DNA of 64,000 nt from Bacteroidales bacterium (GCA_016928305.1 JAFGKY010000099.1:1-64000), one strand, 5' to 3'; numbered from the stretch's first letter, positions 18,146 through 28,187 are shown. Notes: generated by a model not told the origin, from the letters alone. Translations and numbers: made by a program.

Positions 18146-20836
18146 TTAAATCCTCATTCCCAGGATGGTCACATCATCCACCTGTTCATAAATAATGCCA
18201 TTAGCAGATCTCCAGTTCTCAAATGTCCGGTCCAGTATTTCATTCTGTTCTCTCATGGGTTTTCCGGCAATATTCACGAGTAATTCCCTGAGTTGCTTTA
18301 TCTTGAACTTTTTATTATCTGGCCCTCCGAACTGGTCTTCATAACCGTCGCTTGCCATGTAAATGCAATCACCTTTGTTCAGTTTTATCGCATGATTTGT
18401 AAATGGTGTCATGTTTTCATAAATGGCAATGGGCATCTTGTCTCCTTTAATTTCATCGAGTTGAAAGCTGGATTCATATATACTTATATTATTTCCGGCC
18501 GCTTCATCTTTATTATTGGTGATGCTTCCCCTTTTCATGATGTAAAGTGAATTAAAAGCTCCGGCAAACTGAAGTGTGCGGGTATGGGTATTAATACTGC
18601 ACAGCGCAATGTCCATGCCGTCCTTCTGATCACCTTCCTGACTGGTTTGCTGCAAGGCCTCCATGATTGATGTACGCAACTGATTAAGTATTTCATCGGG
18701 ACGCGTAACCTCTTTTTTGCTGACAATTTCATTCAGGAAGGAAATCCCCAGCATGCTCATAAACGCTCCGGGGACACCGTGCCCTGTGCAGTCAGCCAAA
18801 CCAATAATAAGCCAATGTTTAATTTTTGTAGCCCAGTAAAAATCACCCGATACAATGTCCTTTGGTTTGAACAGGATAAAATGTTCACCCATTATACTGC
18901 CTGTATGAGCCGAAGCCGGTAATACAGCTTGTTGAATGCGTTTCGCATAGTTGATGCTGTCGGTAATCTGAAGCTTCTGCTTTTCGATATTGTCCCGTTG
19001 TTCGGTTACCATGTCACGTTGAGTTGCAATTTCATCCCGTTGATTTTCAATCTCATCCCGCTGGCTGCGTATTTCTTCGTTCTGTTCTCTCAGCAGTATG
19101 TTCTTCTCATCCACCAGGGCTTTTTGTTTTTCGATGATCCTTTTCTGCTTTCTGGATATCCGTAAGCGTTGCACCACAAATGCGGCAAATGATGTTATCA
19201 GAATCACGCCTGTAATAAAGAAGAAAATGATCATCCTTTGCCTTTTTCCTATTTCCTGTTGACGGAGTATTTCCGACTGTTGCAGCTCTTTTTCTTTATT
19301 CAGGTTGTCTATTTCCAGTTGTTTCTTTTCAGTATTAAATTTAGCTTCCGCATCAGCGATCGACATGGATTTCAAACTGTCCCCTGTGGCAATATAAACA
19401 TCTGCATATTCCAGGGCTTTTTTATAATTACCGAGTTCTCGGTATGCTTCCTTAAGAATACGCGCCGCCTCGTTTTCAAAAGGCACAGCATTTATGTCAC
19501 GCGCCATTTCAATTGCTTTATGCCCGTATTGCAAAGCCTCATTCAGGTGCCTGTTCCATGCACTGCTTTTTACAGTAACCTTCCTGGCATATGCAACATG
19601 CAGTGATGCAATATCCTTGTATACAAGAATTTTTCCTTTTTTATCCTCTAACTCTTCTTTAATATATAATGCTTTATGATAATACTCCATTGCCTTGTCA
19701 AGATTACCCTGATCAGCGTGAACTCTTCCAATATTAGAATAACAATCCGATAGTCCCGCTTTATTGCCGAGTTCATCGTCTATTTCAAGGGATTTCTGAT
19801 AGTATTCTATAGCCTTAGCATAATTACCCTTGTTAGCGTGAATATTGCCAATATTCGAGTAACAGTCAGATATACCTTCCCTGTCACCAAGTTCTTCCTT
19901 GATCTTTATCGATTTAAGATAATACTCCAGGGCTTTATTGCAGTTATCCTGGTTAGCATAAATAACTCCGATATTAAGGTAACAGTCCGATATGGCATCC
20001 TTGTCACCAAGTTGTTCATCTATTTTTAAGGATTTAAGATAGTATTCTATTGCCTTATCGAAGTTACCCTGATCATCATATATAAGGCCGATGTTTGTAT
20101 AACAGTCCGATATTCCTGATTTGTCGCCTATATCTTCCTTAATCTCCAACGCTTTAAGATAATGCTCCATAGCCTTATCGTATTCACTCATGTATGAATA
20201 CAGGAGGCCAATATTCAGGTAAGAGGAGGACATGCCTTCCTTATCTCCAAGTTCTTCATCTATCTGTAGCGATTTAAGGATATACTGCATGGCTGTATCG
20301 TAACTTCCTTTGTCAGCATAAATAAGACTGATATTATTGTATGCGATGGACAGGCCTGTTTTATCATTAAGCTCTTCACTAATTTTTAAGGATTTAATAT
20401 AATACTCCATTGCTTCATCGTAATTTCCCTGATAGGAGAGAAAATTACCGATATAATTGTAACATCTGCCCATCCCTGTTTTATCGCCGGATTTTTCATT
20501 AATTGCCAGCGATTTCAGGTAATAATCCATAACCTTATCGTATTCGCCCAGGTCAGCGTAGAGGCTGCCGATAAGTCGCAGTGATACTGCCTGCTTCTTG
20601 TAAATCTTCTTTGACTCCGCCAATGTCAGGCATTTGTTGTAATAATACAATGCTGAATCGGAATTCTCAGACAGGTATACATCACCTATATCCAGGTACA
20701 GATCACATCGGACCGAGTCATGTGCTGCTTTTTTAAGAGCCTTCAGCAGGGAATCGAGTTTTATGCTTTGTCCCTGCAGGGCAGAAAACGTGCAAACAAG
20801 GATACAGACAAATGTTATATTCCGGATCGATTTCAT
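18146..20836 (-). CDS. TPR-containing SpoIIE-family (PP2C) phosphatase
   Basis: 896 residues from the ATG at 20836, preferred to the one at 20884 because a -7 element TAAATTTG lies at 20900-20893, only 9 bases from the latter, and the shorter form begins with a clean signal peptide ending ALQGQ. Then come about eleven TPR units of 40 residues, a transmembrane helix (IIFFFITGVILITSFAAFVV), a coiled coil with repeated RDEIENQRDEI-type heptads, and a C-terminal PP2C-type phosphatase with metal aspartates in LADCTGHG, ASDGYED and VDDVTILG. Such proteins sense through periplasmic TPRs and dephosphorylate cytoplasmic serine/threonine targets or anti-sigma antagonists. No partner switch genes adjoin it. 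Confidence 0.85.
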   Translation of the reverse strand: MKSIRNITFVCILVCTFSALQGQSIKLDSLLKALKKAAHDSVRCDLYLDIGDVYLSENSDSALYYYNKCLTLAESKKIYKKQAVSLRLIGSLYADLGEYDKVMDYYLKSLAINEKSGDKTGMGRCYNYIGNFLSYQGNYDEAMEYYIKSLKISEELNDKTGLSIAYNNISLIYADKGSYDTAMQYILKSLQIDEELGDKEGMSSSYLNIGLLYSYMSEYDKAMEHYLKALEIKEDIGDKSGISDCYTNIGLIYDDQGNFDKAIEYYLKSLKIDEQLGDKDAISDCYLNIGVIYANQDNCNKALEYYLKSIKIKEELGDREGISDCYSNIGNIHANKGNYAKAIEYYQKSLEIDDELGNKAGLSDCYSNIGRVHADQGNLDKAMEYYHKALYIKEELEDKKGKILVYKDIASLHVAYARKVTVKSSAWNRHLNEALQYGHKAIEMARDINAVPFENEAARILKEAYRELGNYKKALEYADVYIATGDSLKSMSIADAEAKFNTEKKQLEIDNLNKEKELQQSEILRQQEIGKRQRMIIFFFITGVILITSFAAFVVQRLRISRKQKRIIEKQKALVDEKNILLREQNEEIRSQRDEIENQRDEIATQRDMVTEQRDNIEKQKLQITDSINYAKRIQQAVLPASAHTGSIMGEHFILFKPKDIVSGDFYWATKIKHWLIIGLADCTGHGVPGAFMSMLGISFLNEIVSKKEVTRPDEILNQLRTSIMEALQQTSQEGDQKDGMDIALCSINTHTRTLQFAGAFNSLYIMKRGSITNNKDEAAGNNISIYESSFQLDEIKGDKMPIAIYENMTPFTNHAIKLNKGDCIYMASDGYEDQFGGPDNKKFKIKQLRELLVNIAGKPMREQNEILDRTFENWRSANGIIYEQVDDVTILGMRI
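19650..20580 (-). repeat. 120-bp tandem DNA repeats encoding TPRs
   Basis: The TPR-coding segment is built of units exactly 120 bp long; equivalent positions recur at about 19675, 19795, 19915, 20035, 20155, 20275, 20395 and 20515. The regular spacing with only moderate divergence suggests growth by unequal recombination. Confidence 0.75.
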
Positions 20837-20892
20837 AGTATGCATAAACCAAGTTAAGGTTTTTTTCGGTTTTTCAGATCCCATAATCCTGA

Positions 20893-20900
20893 CAAATTTA
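20893..20900 (-). promoter_or_regulatory. -7 element of the TPR-phosphatase gene
   Basis: On the minus strand this reads TAAATTTG, an exact match to the Bacteroidota TAnnTTTG element, 57 bases before the ATG at 20836. No clear TTG at -33 is seen. Confidence 0.5.
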
Positions 20901-20961
20901 ACAGCTGCATAAATCCATCATCACCCATGTCACGGATCAGGGTTTAATTATAATCTTTTCT

Positions 20962-20969
20962 TATTTTTG
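20962..20969 (+). promoter_or_regulatory. -7 element of the MFS gene
   Basis: TATTTTTG fits TAnnTTTG and lies 29 bases before the ATG at 20998, a typical leader length. Confidence 0.45.
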
Positions 20970-20997
20970 ACATCATACATTTTATCCTTTTTCACTG

Positions 20998-22299
20998 ATG
21001 AAATTCAGCCGTGTTATACCGAAAGATGTGGGTCAGATATGGACAATTTTTTCATCCCTTCGTTCACGAAATTACAGGCTTTATTTCATCGGCCAGGGCG
21101 TTTCGCTGATCGGCACGTGGATGGGAAGCATTGCACTGAGCTGGCTTGTTTACCGGCTTACCGGTTCGGTCTTTCTGCTAGGACTGGTAGGCTTCACCAG
21201 CCAGATACCTACATTGATTCTCTCCCCCTTTACGGGAGTTCTGACTGACCGGTACAACCGCCATAAGATAATGCTGCTGGCACAGGTATGCTTTATGGTG
21301 CAGGCATTGACCATGGCACTGCTGGTGCTTTTTAACCTGGTACAGGTATGGCATATCATCGTCCTTAGTATACTGTTCGGTATTATCACAGCATTTGATG
21401 CGCCTGCACGTCATGCACTGGTAATCGACCTCATCGACAAGCCCGAAGACCTGGGTAATGCCATAGCACTGAACTCGGCCATTTTCAACGCCGCCCGTTT
21501 GGTGGGTCCTGCCATTGCAGGTATAACGATTGCCATCGTTGGGGAAGGAATTTGCTTTTTGTTGAATACCGCAAGCTTTATTGCCATTATTTATGCCCTG
21601 CTGAAAGTCAAGATATCCTATAAGCCTTCCACAGCAAAAGCAACCAATCTCAAAGAGAGTTTCACAGAAGGATTTCATTATACTTTTTACTCACTGCCCA
21701 TCCGAACCCTGCTTCTTTTACTGGCCATCATGAGCCTTACCGGATTTCCTTTCCTGGTTCTTATGCCTGCTTATGCCAAAGAGATCCTGCAGGGTGGATC
21801 GGATACCCTGGGATTCCTGATGTCGTCTATAGGTGCAGGTGCATTATGCGGTGCATTGTATATGGCAGGACGTAAATCAGTACTCGGACTTGGCAGGATC
21901 ATTTCCGTTTATGTTGCATTTATGGGATTGGCCCTGATGGCTGCTTCATTTTCCAGGGATATGGTTTTATCTCTTGTGCTTTTCTTTATTGGAGGACTTT
22001 CGATGATTCTTTCCGTAGCAGCCATCAACACCATGCTTCAAACCATAGCCGACGATGACAAGCGTGGCCGTGTGATGAGCTTCTATGCCATGGCACTGAT
22101 GGGAACAATTCCCATCGGCAATCTCCTTACCGGGAGTATCGCCAGTGGTATTGGTATTGCGAATACACTGCTGATCGGGGGAGGAATAACCATGCTGTCA
22201 GGTGTAGGATTTCAGTTAAGCCGGAAATCACTTCGAAGGTATATCCATCCCATATATGTAAATAAAGGAATACTACCCTCAGTACCGGATGAGATGTAA
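20998..22299 (+). CDS. MFS transporter, EntS-like
   Basis: 433 residues, about twelve transmembrane segments. It belongs to the MFS branch that includes the enterobactin exporter EntS and related drug exporters. The N-terminal loop FRSRNYRLYFIGQGVSLIGTW (here LRSRNYRLYF) and the conserved GVLTDRYNRHKIM loop 2-3 (about residues 80-92) are typical, as are FDAPARHALVIDLI and NTMLQTIADDDKRGRVMSFYAMA in the C-terminal half. Export of a small hydrophobic compound or siderophore by proton antiport is likely, but the substrate is not evident from neighbours. It ends 38 bp before the convergent LolA-like gene. Confidence 0.85.
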   Translation: MKFSRVIPKDVGQIWTIFSSLRSRNYRLYFIGQGVSLIGTWMGSIALSWLVYRLTGSVFLLGLVGFTSQIPTLILSPFTGVLTDRYNRHKIMLLAQVCFMVQALTMALLVLFNLVQVWHIIVLSILFGIITAFDAPARHALVIDLIDKPEDLGNAIALNSAIFNAARLVGPAIAGITIAIVGEGICFLLNTASFIAIIYALLKVKISYKPSTAKATNLKESFTEGFHYTFYSLPIRTLLLLLAIMSLTGFPFLVLMPAYAKEILQGGSDTLGFLMSSIGAGALCGALYMAGRKSVLGLGRIISVYVAFMGLALMAASFSRDMVLSLVLFFIGGLSMILSVAAINTMLQTIADDDKRGRVMSFYAMALMGTIPIGNLLTGSIASGIGIANTLLIGGGITMLSGVGFQLSRKSLRRYIHPIYVNKGILPSVPDEM

Positions 22300-22336
22300 T
22301 GTTTTTATGTCGGGGCACCGGATTGAAATATCCCGG

Positions 22337-23107
22337 TTATTTTTCCAGCATCGAGGTCGTGAATGCACTTTCAGGCAGGTCTGAGCCGGGTTGGAATTTG
22401 TCTACGATCAGGACCGATTTTCGTCCGTTCTGTTCGTTTTTCATCTCCATGTGATAAGCAAAATATTTGCCGCTGGGTTGTTTTTTATATTGCCGGATAT
22501 ATTGTGTTTTATGCAGTTCTCCGTTAAGGTCATAGATCTCAATTTTATGACAGAGATAGTTTCCCTGTTGAATATACGATATTTTTTTGCTGAATCCGTT
22601 CTCGTCTTCAATGGTTTCGTTCTTACAGACGGATTCAATTTTCCAGCATAGTGCGCCTTCATAATTCTCCGTGCCGAGAATCCTGTATTGAAAATCGTCC
22701 AGATTGGGTTTGCTCATATCGATATTTGTATACTCGGATCCCATAAAACTCCTTCCTTTTTCTGTATTTACGATCCGACGGGTTCTTCGAATGGCCGGTA
22801 TATATATCCACATGTCATCGCTTATATTCTCGTGGTCGAAGATCAAAATAGCCGTACCTTTAACTTCCGGAGGTCCAATAATTTTTATCATCGTTTTGTT
22901 GGTTTCACCGAATTTTTTGGTTGCCGTGGTGACCTGACGTATACGTTCACCTCCTTTGGCATCGTATATTTTAAGTGTTGTAACCATCTCCATCGACTCA
23001 TAATCGATGACACCGGCAGATTTTTCACTGATTTCCCTTGCCGTTTGCGCATAAATTGATACCGGAACAAAAGCAGTAATAAGAAGGACAATGTTTTTAA
23101 TTTTCAT
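22337..23107 (-). CDS. LolA-like outer membrane lipoprotein-sorting protein
   Basis: 256 residues with signal peptide (VPVSIYAQ). The sequence from MEMVTTLKIYD through IKIIGPPEVKGTAILIFDH and WIYIPAIRRTRRI is typical of the LolA_like family (PF17131) that forms a half-barrel with a hydrophobic cavity. Members are encoded next to MMPL-type RND pumps and probably carry lipid across the periplasm. Here it lies about 80 bp downstream of the RND gene on the same strand, and the beta-barrel gene precedes that, so the three probably form one export route. Confidence 0.8.
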   Translation of the reverse strand: MKIKNIVLLITAFVPVSIYAQTAREISEKSAGVIDYESMEMVTTLKIYDAKGGERIRQVTTATKKFGETNKTMIKIIGPPEVKGTAILIFDHENISDDMWIYIPAIRRTRRIVNTEKGRSFMGSEYTNIDMSKPNLDDFQYRILGTENYEGALCWKIESVCKNETIEDENGFSKKISYIQQGNYLCHKIEIYDLNGELHKTQYIRQYKKQPSGKYFAYHMEMKNEQNGRKSVLIVDKFQPGSDLPESAFTTSMLEK

Positions 23108-23185
23108 GAGATACGATTATTATTTTAAGCCGATAAATATAAAATTAATAAATCACAGACCAAAATTTTAACAAAATTTATAATA

Positions 23186-25486
23186 TCATGTATTTATAAT
23201 CTTTTCATCTTCAAGTGTCTCAGCGCGGTATGGTCCCAGAAACTTTGGTTTAATCAACAGGCAGAGAGACGGAATAAGCACCAGTGCACAAATTAAACAA
23301 AGGAATAACGATAAGATGATAAGGAAGCCGAATGAACGAATAAGCGGAAAGGCCGACAGGAAAAGAACAGAGAAACCCAGCATCACCGATAATGCATTGA
23401 TGCTTATGCCCCTTCCCATGGTTTTCAAGGCTATTGTTATAGCTGATGTGTAGGAATGCCCGTTTGCGATCTCGGTTTTCAGCTTCCAGAACATTTGTAT
23501 GGTGAAATCGACGCCCAGTCCGATGGATACCGACGACAGCAACGCCGTTACGATGTTTAACTCGATGCCTGTCCATCCCATGATACCGAATGTACAAAGT
23601 ACGGCAAAGACCAGGGGAAGGCTGCCTACAAGGCCTGCTACAAGACTTCTGAAAATGACAGTAAGCATAACCAGTATGGCAACAAAGGCAAACAACAGTG
23701 ATTTAAACTGTCCGGTGACCACCGATTCACATATTTCTTTATCAACGAGGCTATAACCGCCAATTAATGATTTATTCGGATCATCTTTCGTAAGGGCATT
23801 GATTTTATTAACGATGTTATTAATCTCTTCCATATTGTCTGCCTGGTATTGAACGGTAAGCAACGCCTGTGTATATTCAAAATTAACAATACTTTCAAAA
23901 TCTTCCGGATCACCGCTCATTGAATACAATTCAATGTATTGTGCCACAGCTTCGGGTGTATCCGGTATTTTATCATAGAGGGTATCGCCTTTATCGTTCA
24001 AGGCAGTGCTGATTTTGCGAATGATGGTGGCGATCGAAGTTACGCTTCCTACTCCGGTGGTTTTTTCAAGCTCTTTTTCGTACCGGTCAAGATTCTTCAG
24101 CAATGCGGGGTCTTTGATATCACCCTCAAACAATACATTGATCATCTTATTTCCGCCAAAATGCTTATTTAAAATATCCAGCGACACGTTCATGGGATGA
24201 TGCACCGGAAGGATACCATTATTATCGGAAGCTACTTTAAACCGGAAAAGGCCTGACACGGTCAGCACCAAAAGGGCACTGAAGACAAGAACCACCTGAC
24301 GGGGATGATACGATGCAAATTCAGCCATGGCATTCAGGAATTTATCAACCGGCCCGTTTCTCTGGCCCGTAAAGCTTTTATGGGCCTTACCCTTTTTCAG
24401 CATCGACATCACCGCCGGAATGTAAAAGAGACTCAGCAACAAGGCAAAACCAATGGCAATACCTGAAACCACACCCATCTGACGGGCAGGAAGCAGAATA
24501 TGAACAACCAGTCCCAATACCCCGGCAATGGTCGTCAAACCACACAACATCACGGGATTCTTAAGGTACTTATACGATTCAACGGCTATCTGCTTCATGG
24601 TAATTCCGGATTGCGAGGCATTAAGTTCCTGGTACTTGGTAATAAAATACACACCATAGTTATTGGCAATAGCAATCATCATTATAGGAATAAGCACACC
24701 GATGATGCTCAATTCCCATCCGAATAACGGAATAAGCGCCATGGAAATGATTATGGAAAATATTACTACCGAAAACGGAAGCAGTACGCCACGCTTTTCT
24801 TTAAATGAAAGCCACAGGAATATAAACATAACCACCAATCCAATAGGCAGTAACAACAAAATATCACGACCGATTTTCTGATTTGCTTCATAACGCATGT
24901 ATGGTTGCCCGTTTATAGTAACTTTCTCACTTCCCGGGAAATCTTTCAGCTTCTGATTTATAAGCTTAATTAGTCCTGCATCATCAGTAGTATGGTTTTT
25001 GGCATATAAAATGATCAGGGTATACCGGAAATCCTCCGATACTACCAATCGATAGGCGAGGTCATTTGACCGTATTTCCTCCCTGAGGGCCTCCCTGTCT
25101 GTTTCCGATTCCGGAATCTGCTTAATAACCGGATTGACAACCATCATGCCATAATCATTTTGAATGTTTTTTGAATCAAACAGGGACATTACATCGTCAA
25201 ACTCATGCATCCGGTTGAATTCACGACTCAGGTTCCGTATGCGTGTTAAGGTTGAAGGATTCAGCACATCATCACTCTGAAAGACAAGAATTATCATTTC
25301 ATTATCGCCAAAAATCTCTCCGATCTTATCGGTATTCACTTTAGGAGTTATTGATGCAGGAAGGTAAGATTCAAGATCGGGATTAACAGATACTTGCGTA
25401 AGAGGTATAACCGATGCTGATACAATAATAAGCGTAAGGCTGATGATCAGCCATCGGTATCGAAGTACAAAATTTTGGTTATGCAT
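23186..25486 (-). CDS. MMPL/RND-family lipid exporter
   Basis: 766 residues: two homologous halves, each one transmembrane helix, a large periplasmic loop and a five-helix bundle (about 210-365 and 595-745). Motifs MIAIANNYGVYFITKY and GLGVDFTIQMFWKLK are the paired transmembrane-4 proton-relay regions of MMPL proteins, although the first half has Asn-Asn where Asp is common, while the second keeps Asp. The HpnN/MmpL class moves hopanoids or other lipids from the inner membrane. It sits 16 bp after the beta-barrel gene (stop at 25502) and upstream of the LolA-like gene, with all three on the minus strand. Confidence 0.85.
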   Translation of the reverse strand: MHNQNFVLRYRWLIISLTLIIVSASVIPLTQVSVNPDLESYLPASITPKVNTDKIGEIFGDNEMIILVFQSDDVLNPSTLTRIRNLSREFNRMHEFDDVMSLFDSKNIQNDYGMMVVNPVIKQIPESETDREALREEIRSNDLAYRLVVSEDFRYTLIILYAKNHTTDDAGLIKLINQKLKDFPGSEKVTINGQPYMRYEANQKIGRDILLLLPIGLVVMFIFLWLSFKEKRGVLLPFSVVIFSIIISMALIPLFGWELSIIGVLIPIMMIAIANNYGVYFITKYQELNASQSGITMKQIAVESYKYLKNPVMLCGLTTIAGVLGLVVHILLPARQMGVVSGIAIGFALLLSLFYIPAVMSMLKKGKAHKSFTGQRNGPVDKFLNAMAEFASYHPRQVVLVFSALLVLTVSGLFRFKVASDNNGILPVHHPMNVSLDILNKHFGGNKMINVLFEGDIKDPALLKNLDRYEKELEKTTGVGSVTSIATIIRKISTALNDKGDTLYDKIPDTPEAVAQYIELYSMSGDPEDFESIVNFEYTQALLTVQYQADNMEEINNIVNKINALTKDDPNKSLIGGYSLVDKEICESVVTGQFKSLLFAFVAILVMLTVIFRSLVAGLVGSLPLVFAVLCTFGIMGWTGIELNIVTALLSSVSIGLGVDFTIQMFWKLKTEIANGHSYTSAITIALKTMGRGISINALSVMLGFSVLFLSAFPLIRSFGFLIILSLFLCLICALVLIPSLCLLIKPKFLGPYRAETLEDEKIINT

Positions 25487-25501
25487 GAAAAATGGATATG
25501 G

Positions 25502-26854
25502 TTAAAAATTTGCTTTTAATTCAAGAAAAGCCCCGTTAAGTATTGAGCCTGAATACCTGAAGACCGATTTTATCGGCCCCTCCATGTAAAAACCTCCCGC
25601 ACTCAATGATAAGGCGTCGGTAACTTTCCAGGTTACTTGCGGACGGATCATGAATTCTTCTGAGGTGATGTTATAATAACCGGATAATTCCACATTCCAG
25701 GTGTCATAGGCAAATGACTTGCTCAGGGTAAGTGTAACCGCATGGTTGGTCTTTTCCTGCTGGTAAAAAATCTTGCGGTTGAACAGGGAGGCTTCATAAC
25801 GAATCCGATCACCGGCATATTGCATCCGGGCAGCCAGGCTAAACGGATCACTGAGGACAGGCTCATTCAATGCCGTGAAATCGGTAACGTACTTACCGAC
25901 ATATTGTACAATGGCCGTAATACCGCCAATATTGCGTTCGAAGCCTGCGACGTAAGCCAATGACGGGGCAGGTATATACATATTGGTGTCGTAATCGGCA
26001 GTAATATTGTATGCCAGTTCACCCCTGAATATCCATGCTCCAAGTGGCAATGCAAAATCAGCGCCAACCGTATTCTTCAGGTAAGGCGTTGCCGAATTGC
26101 TGATTGCAGGATAGTCATTTAACCAGTCAATTTGTTTTACATGATATCCATGAAAAGGATCGTATCCCCTGAAATACGATACGGAAAATCCGATCTTCGA
26201 AAGTTCAACATTCAAGCGGGCAGCTGCCGATCCATTCCTGAAGGTTTTTTCAGGCAGAGTGGCTTCAACAAATTCCACGCCACTGCCTAAATCGAATAAA
26301 TCGTACCGGTAAACCGATGAAACATAAACAGGAATACCGATAAGGTCAATGTCAATCTTATCGGACAAACGAAAACGGGTCCTCAGCATAAAATTGGACA
26401 TCTTCTGGTCATCAGGATGAGCAGAAAGAAAAAAGTAATCGTTGGGCGTAATGTTGTTTGTAGGATTGAAACCGTCCGCACGCCCCCAGGATACGATCTG
26501 ATTTCCAAGAAATAAGTCCAGCCTGCTCGTGCTGTATCCTGCATATGCTTCCTTGAGTTGAAAAGAGGTAAATGTATTACCCAGATTCCATCCGCCTCTG
26601 ATACGTATATCTGAGAACAGAAAGGTTTTACCTCCTGTCCACCTTCCCTGTAAACAGAATTCACCAAACAACGATGAATAATCAAATGCTTCGCTTCCGC
26701 CATAAGCTGAACCGCGGGCATATCCATTCAACGTTATTCTCTTGACCGAGCTTCCATCGGATGCCAGAGCAACAGAGCGCTCAAACAATCCCTGTGACAT
26801 ACCATTGGAAAACCAACAGATTGCACATACCAGCATATTAATTCTTTTTATCAT
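25502..26854 (-). CDS. Outer-membrane beta-barrel protein of RND/LolA operon
   Basis: 450 residues with signal peptide (CAICWFSNGMSQG). The mature protein is alternating beta strands rich in aromatic girdle residues and ends in LELKANF, a typical C-terminal phenylalanine of outer-membrane barrels. It resembles DUF1302-like barrels that accompany MMPL pumps, although I cannot assign a family with certainty. First gene of the operon; on the minus strand a -7 element TACCTTTG is at 26902-26895. It probably supplies the outer-membrane step for the lipid handled by the downstream pump and LolA-like carrier. Confidence 0.65.
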   Translation of the reverse strand: MIKRINMLVCAICWFSNGMSQGLFERSVALASDGSSVKRITLNGYARGSAYGGSEAFDYSSLFGEFCLQGRWTGGKTFLFSDIRIRGGWNLGNTFTSFQLKEAYAGYSTSRLDLFLGNQIVSWGRADGFNPTNNITPNDYFFLSAHPDDQKMSNFMLRTRFRLSDKIDIDLIGIPVYVSSVYRYDLFDLGSGVEFVEATLPEKTFRNGSAAARLNVELSKIGFSVSYFRGYDPFHGYHVKQIDWLNDYPAISNSATPYLKNTVGADFALPLGAWIFRGELAYNITADYDTNMYIPAPSLAYVAGFERNIGGITAIVQYVGKYVTDFTALNEPVLSDPFSLAARMQYAGDRIRYEASLFNRKIFYQQEKTNHAVTLTLSKSFAYDTWNVELSGYYNITSEEFMIRPQVTWKVTDALSLSAGGFYMEGPIKSVFRYSGSILNGAFLELKANF

Positions 26855-26894
26855 GATAAAAATATATATTTTTATTAAATATCAAACCCAATCC

Positions 26895-26902
26895 CAAAGG
26901 TA
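26895..26902 (-). promoter_or_regulatory. -7 element of the barrel-RND-LolA operon
   Basis: Minus-strand TACCTTTG is an exact TAnnTTTG match, 41 bases upstream of the ATG at 26854. Confidence 0.5.
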
Positions 26903-26955
26903 CCCTTACAGAATAAAAGGAAAGTTTTAGTTTTAAAAGCTGAACCAGTTGAAAT

Positions 26956-26987
26956 GGTTCGGATTCCCAACGTTGAAAATCCGAACC
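26956..26987. repeat. Perfect 10-bp hairpin
   Basis: GGTTCGGATT (26956-26965) pairs perfectly with AATCCGAACC (26978-26987) around a 12-base loop. It lies between the 3' end of the AraC gene and the barrel promoter. It has no U-tract, so a terminator role is weak; an operator for the upstream regulator is possible. Confidence 0.5.
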
Positions 26988-27110
26988 CGTTGTGGCAGAT
27001 GAAGAATGTGAAGGTCTCTCGCGGATTTTGCAGATAGACGCAAAAGATTTTTTATTTCAGTGTACCGGTTTATAGTAATCTGAAAAATCTGTGGTAGAAA
27101 GGTCTATCAA

Positions 27111-28187
27111 TCAAAAGGAGATCGAATTTTTGTATTCCTGGGGTGTTTGTCCCGTAAGGTTTTTAAAAACGGTAAAAAAAGTTGATTTGCTGTTAAATCC
27201 ACATTCGTACCCGATGGCTTCGATGGAAAACTTGTTTTTCCTGTCGGCCAGCATTGCCTTCACCGCTTCGATCCTGTATCCGTTAACAAACTGAAAGAAA
27301 TTACAGCCAATATCGGTATTCAGCACTTCGGTTAACTGGTGTTTCGGCACTTTAAGCTCGGCAGCAAGGAGGTCCATGTTCAGGTCACTCCGGAGGTAGG
27401 GTCTTTCATTATCAAAATAGTGAATGATCTTATTTTTTATTTCCTTCTTTCTCCGTGCACCGAGAGCGGAATTCCTGTAGCGCTCGGGAAGTTCATCCCC
27501 TGCAGGTCTTGTATATATGGGCTTCTGCCACAAACCATAAAATCCAAAAGCATAAACCATAAATAAGAGTGCCGAATAGTTGAATATGTGTGGTAAAATA
27601 AGGTCAGAGCCCTGAAATATGACAGTACCACCAATAATAAAAGAAACAATACAATAGGTATTATAAAAAACAATAATGAATAATAACCATCCCAGGCTTA
27701 TATAATTTTCGATGGTTGAGAATTCGTTTTTCAGATTTCTTCTGTGCCGTATCACCCGTACCAAACTGGCTGAATTATAAGTGACCCAGGATATAAAGGT
27801 AGCCAGACTAAAAGCAAGACGAAATCCCAGTGTTGTATCATCACGCAAAAACGATCGTACCGATATGGTCTCTTTTATTATATAGGCTCCTATTTCAAAA
27901 AAGAGGAAAGGGAGCAGGTGCAACAACTGAATATATTTCAGATGGAATTTTTTATCGGTTAACGATGACAGGTACAAGTAGAAGGCCGGGTTAAATAAAA
28001 GAAATGAGCTCGAAAGCAAAGGTTTCCCGAATATTATATAATCAAGCGCACAGGTCAGGAATTCAATGGCGAGCAGGCACAACCAGCCGGATAAAAGTTT
28101 ATCCGATACGGTACGTTCCTTTTTAGTCAGTATTAACAGTCCTGCAAAAAGGCTTTGTGAAAAACCAACCCATGCAATCGTTTCCAT
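27111..28187 (-). CDS. AraC-family regulator with N-terminal membrane domain
   Basis: 358 residues. About 240 N-terminal residues form a seven-helix membrane domain (IAWVGFSQSLFAGLLIL, FLLFNPAFYLYL, LLHLLPFLFF and others); the C-terminal 100 residues are an AraC double helix-turn-helix (LLAAELKVPKHQLTEVLN ... IEAIGYECGFNSKSTFFTVFK). This membrane-AraC layout is common in Bacteroidota and probably links a membrane or lipid signal to transcription. It lies upstream of, and in the same direction as, the barrel-RND-LolA genes, so it may regulate them; the gap of about 256 bp with its own -7 element argues for separate transcription. Confidence 0.85.
   Translation of the reverse strand: METIAWVGFSQSLFAGLLILTKKERTVSDKLLSGWLCLLAIEFLTCALDYIIFGKPLLSSSFLLFNPAFYLYLSSLTDKKFHLKYIQLLHLLPFLFFEIGAYIIKETISVRSFLRDDTTLGFRLAFSLATFISWVTYNSASLVRVIRHRRNLKNEFSTIENYISLGWLLFIIVFYNTYCIVSFIIGGTVIFQGSDLILPHIFNYSALLFMVYAFGFYGLWQKPIYTRPAGDELPERYRNSALGARRKKEIKNKIIHYFDNERPYLRSDLNMDLLAAELKVPKHQLTEVLNTDIGCNFFQFVNGYRIEAVKAMLADRKNKFSIEAIGYECGFNSKSTFFTVFKNLTGQTPQEYKNSISF

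Noticed and set aside
20837-20884. Upstream start (20884) for the TPR-phosphatase
   Set aside because: A TAAATTTG -7 element at 20900-20893 leaves no room for a leader, and the later start gives the signal peptide.
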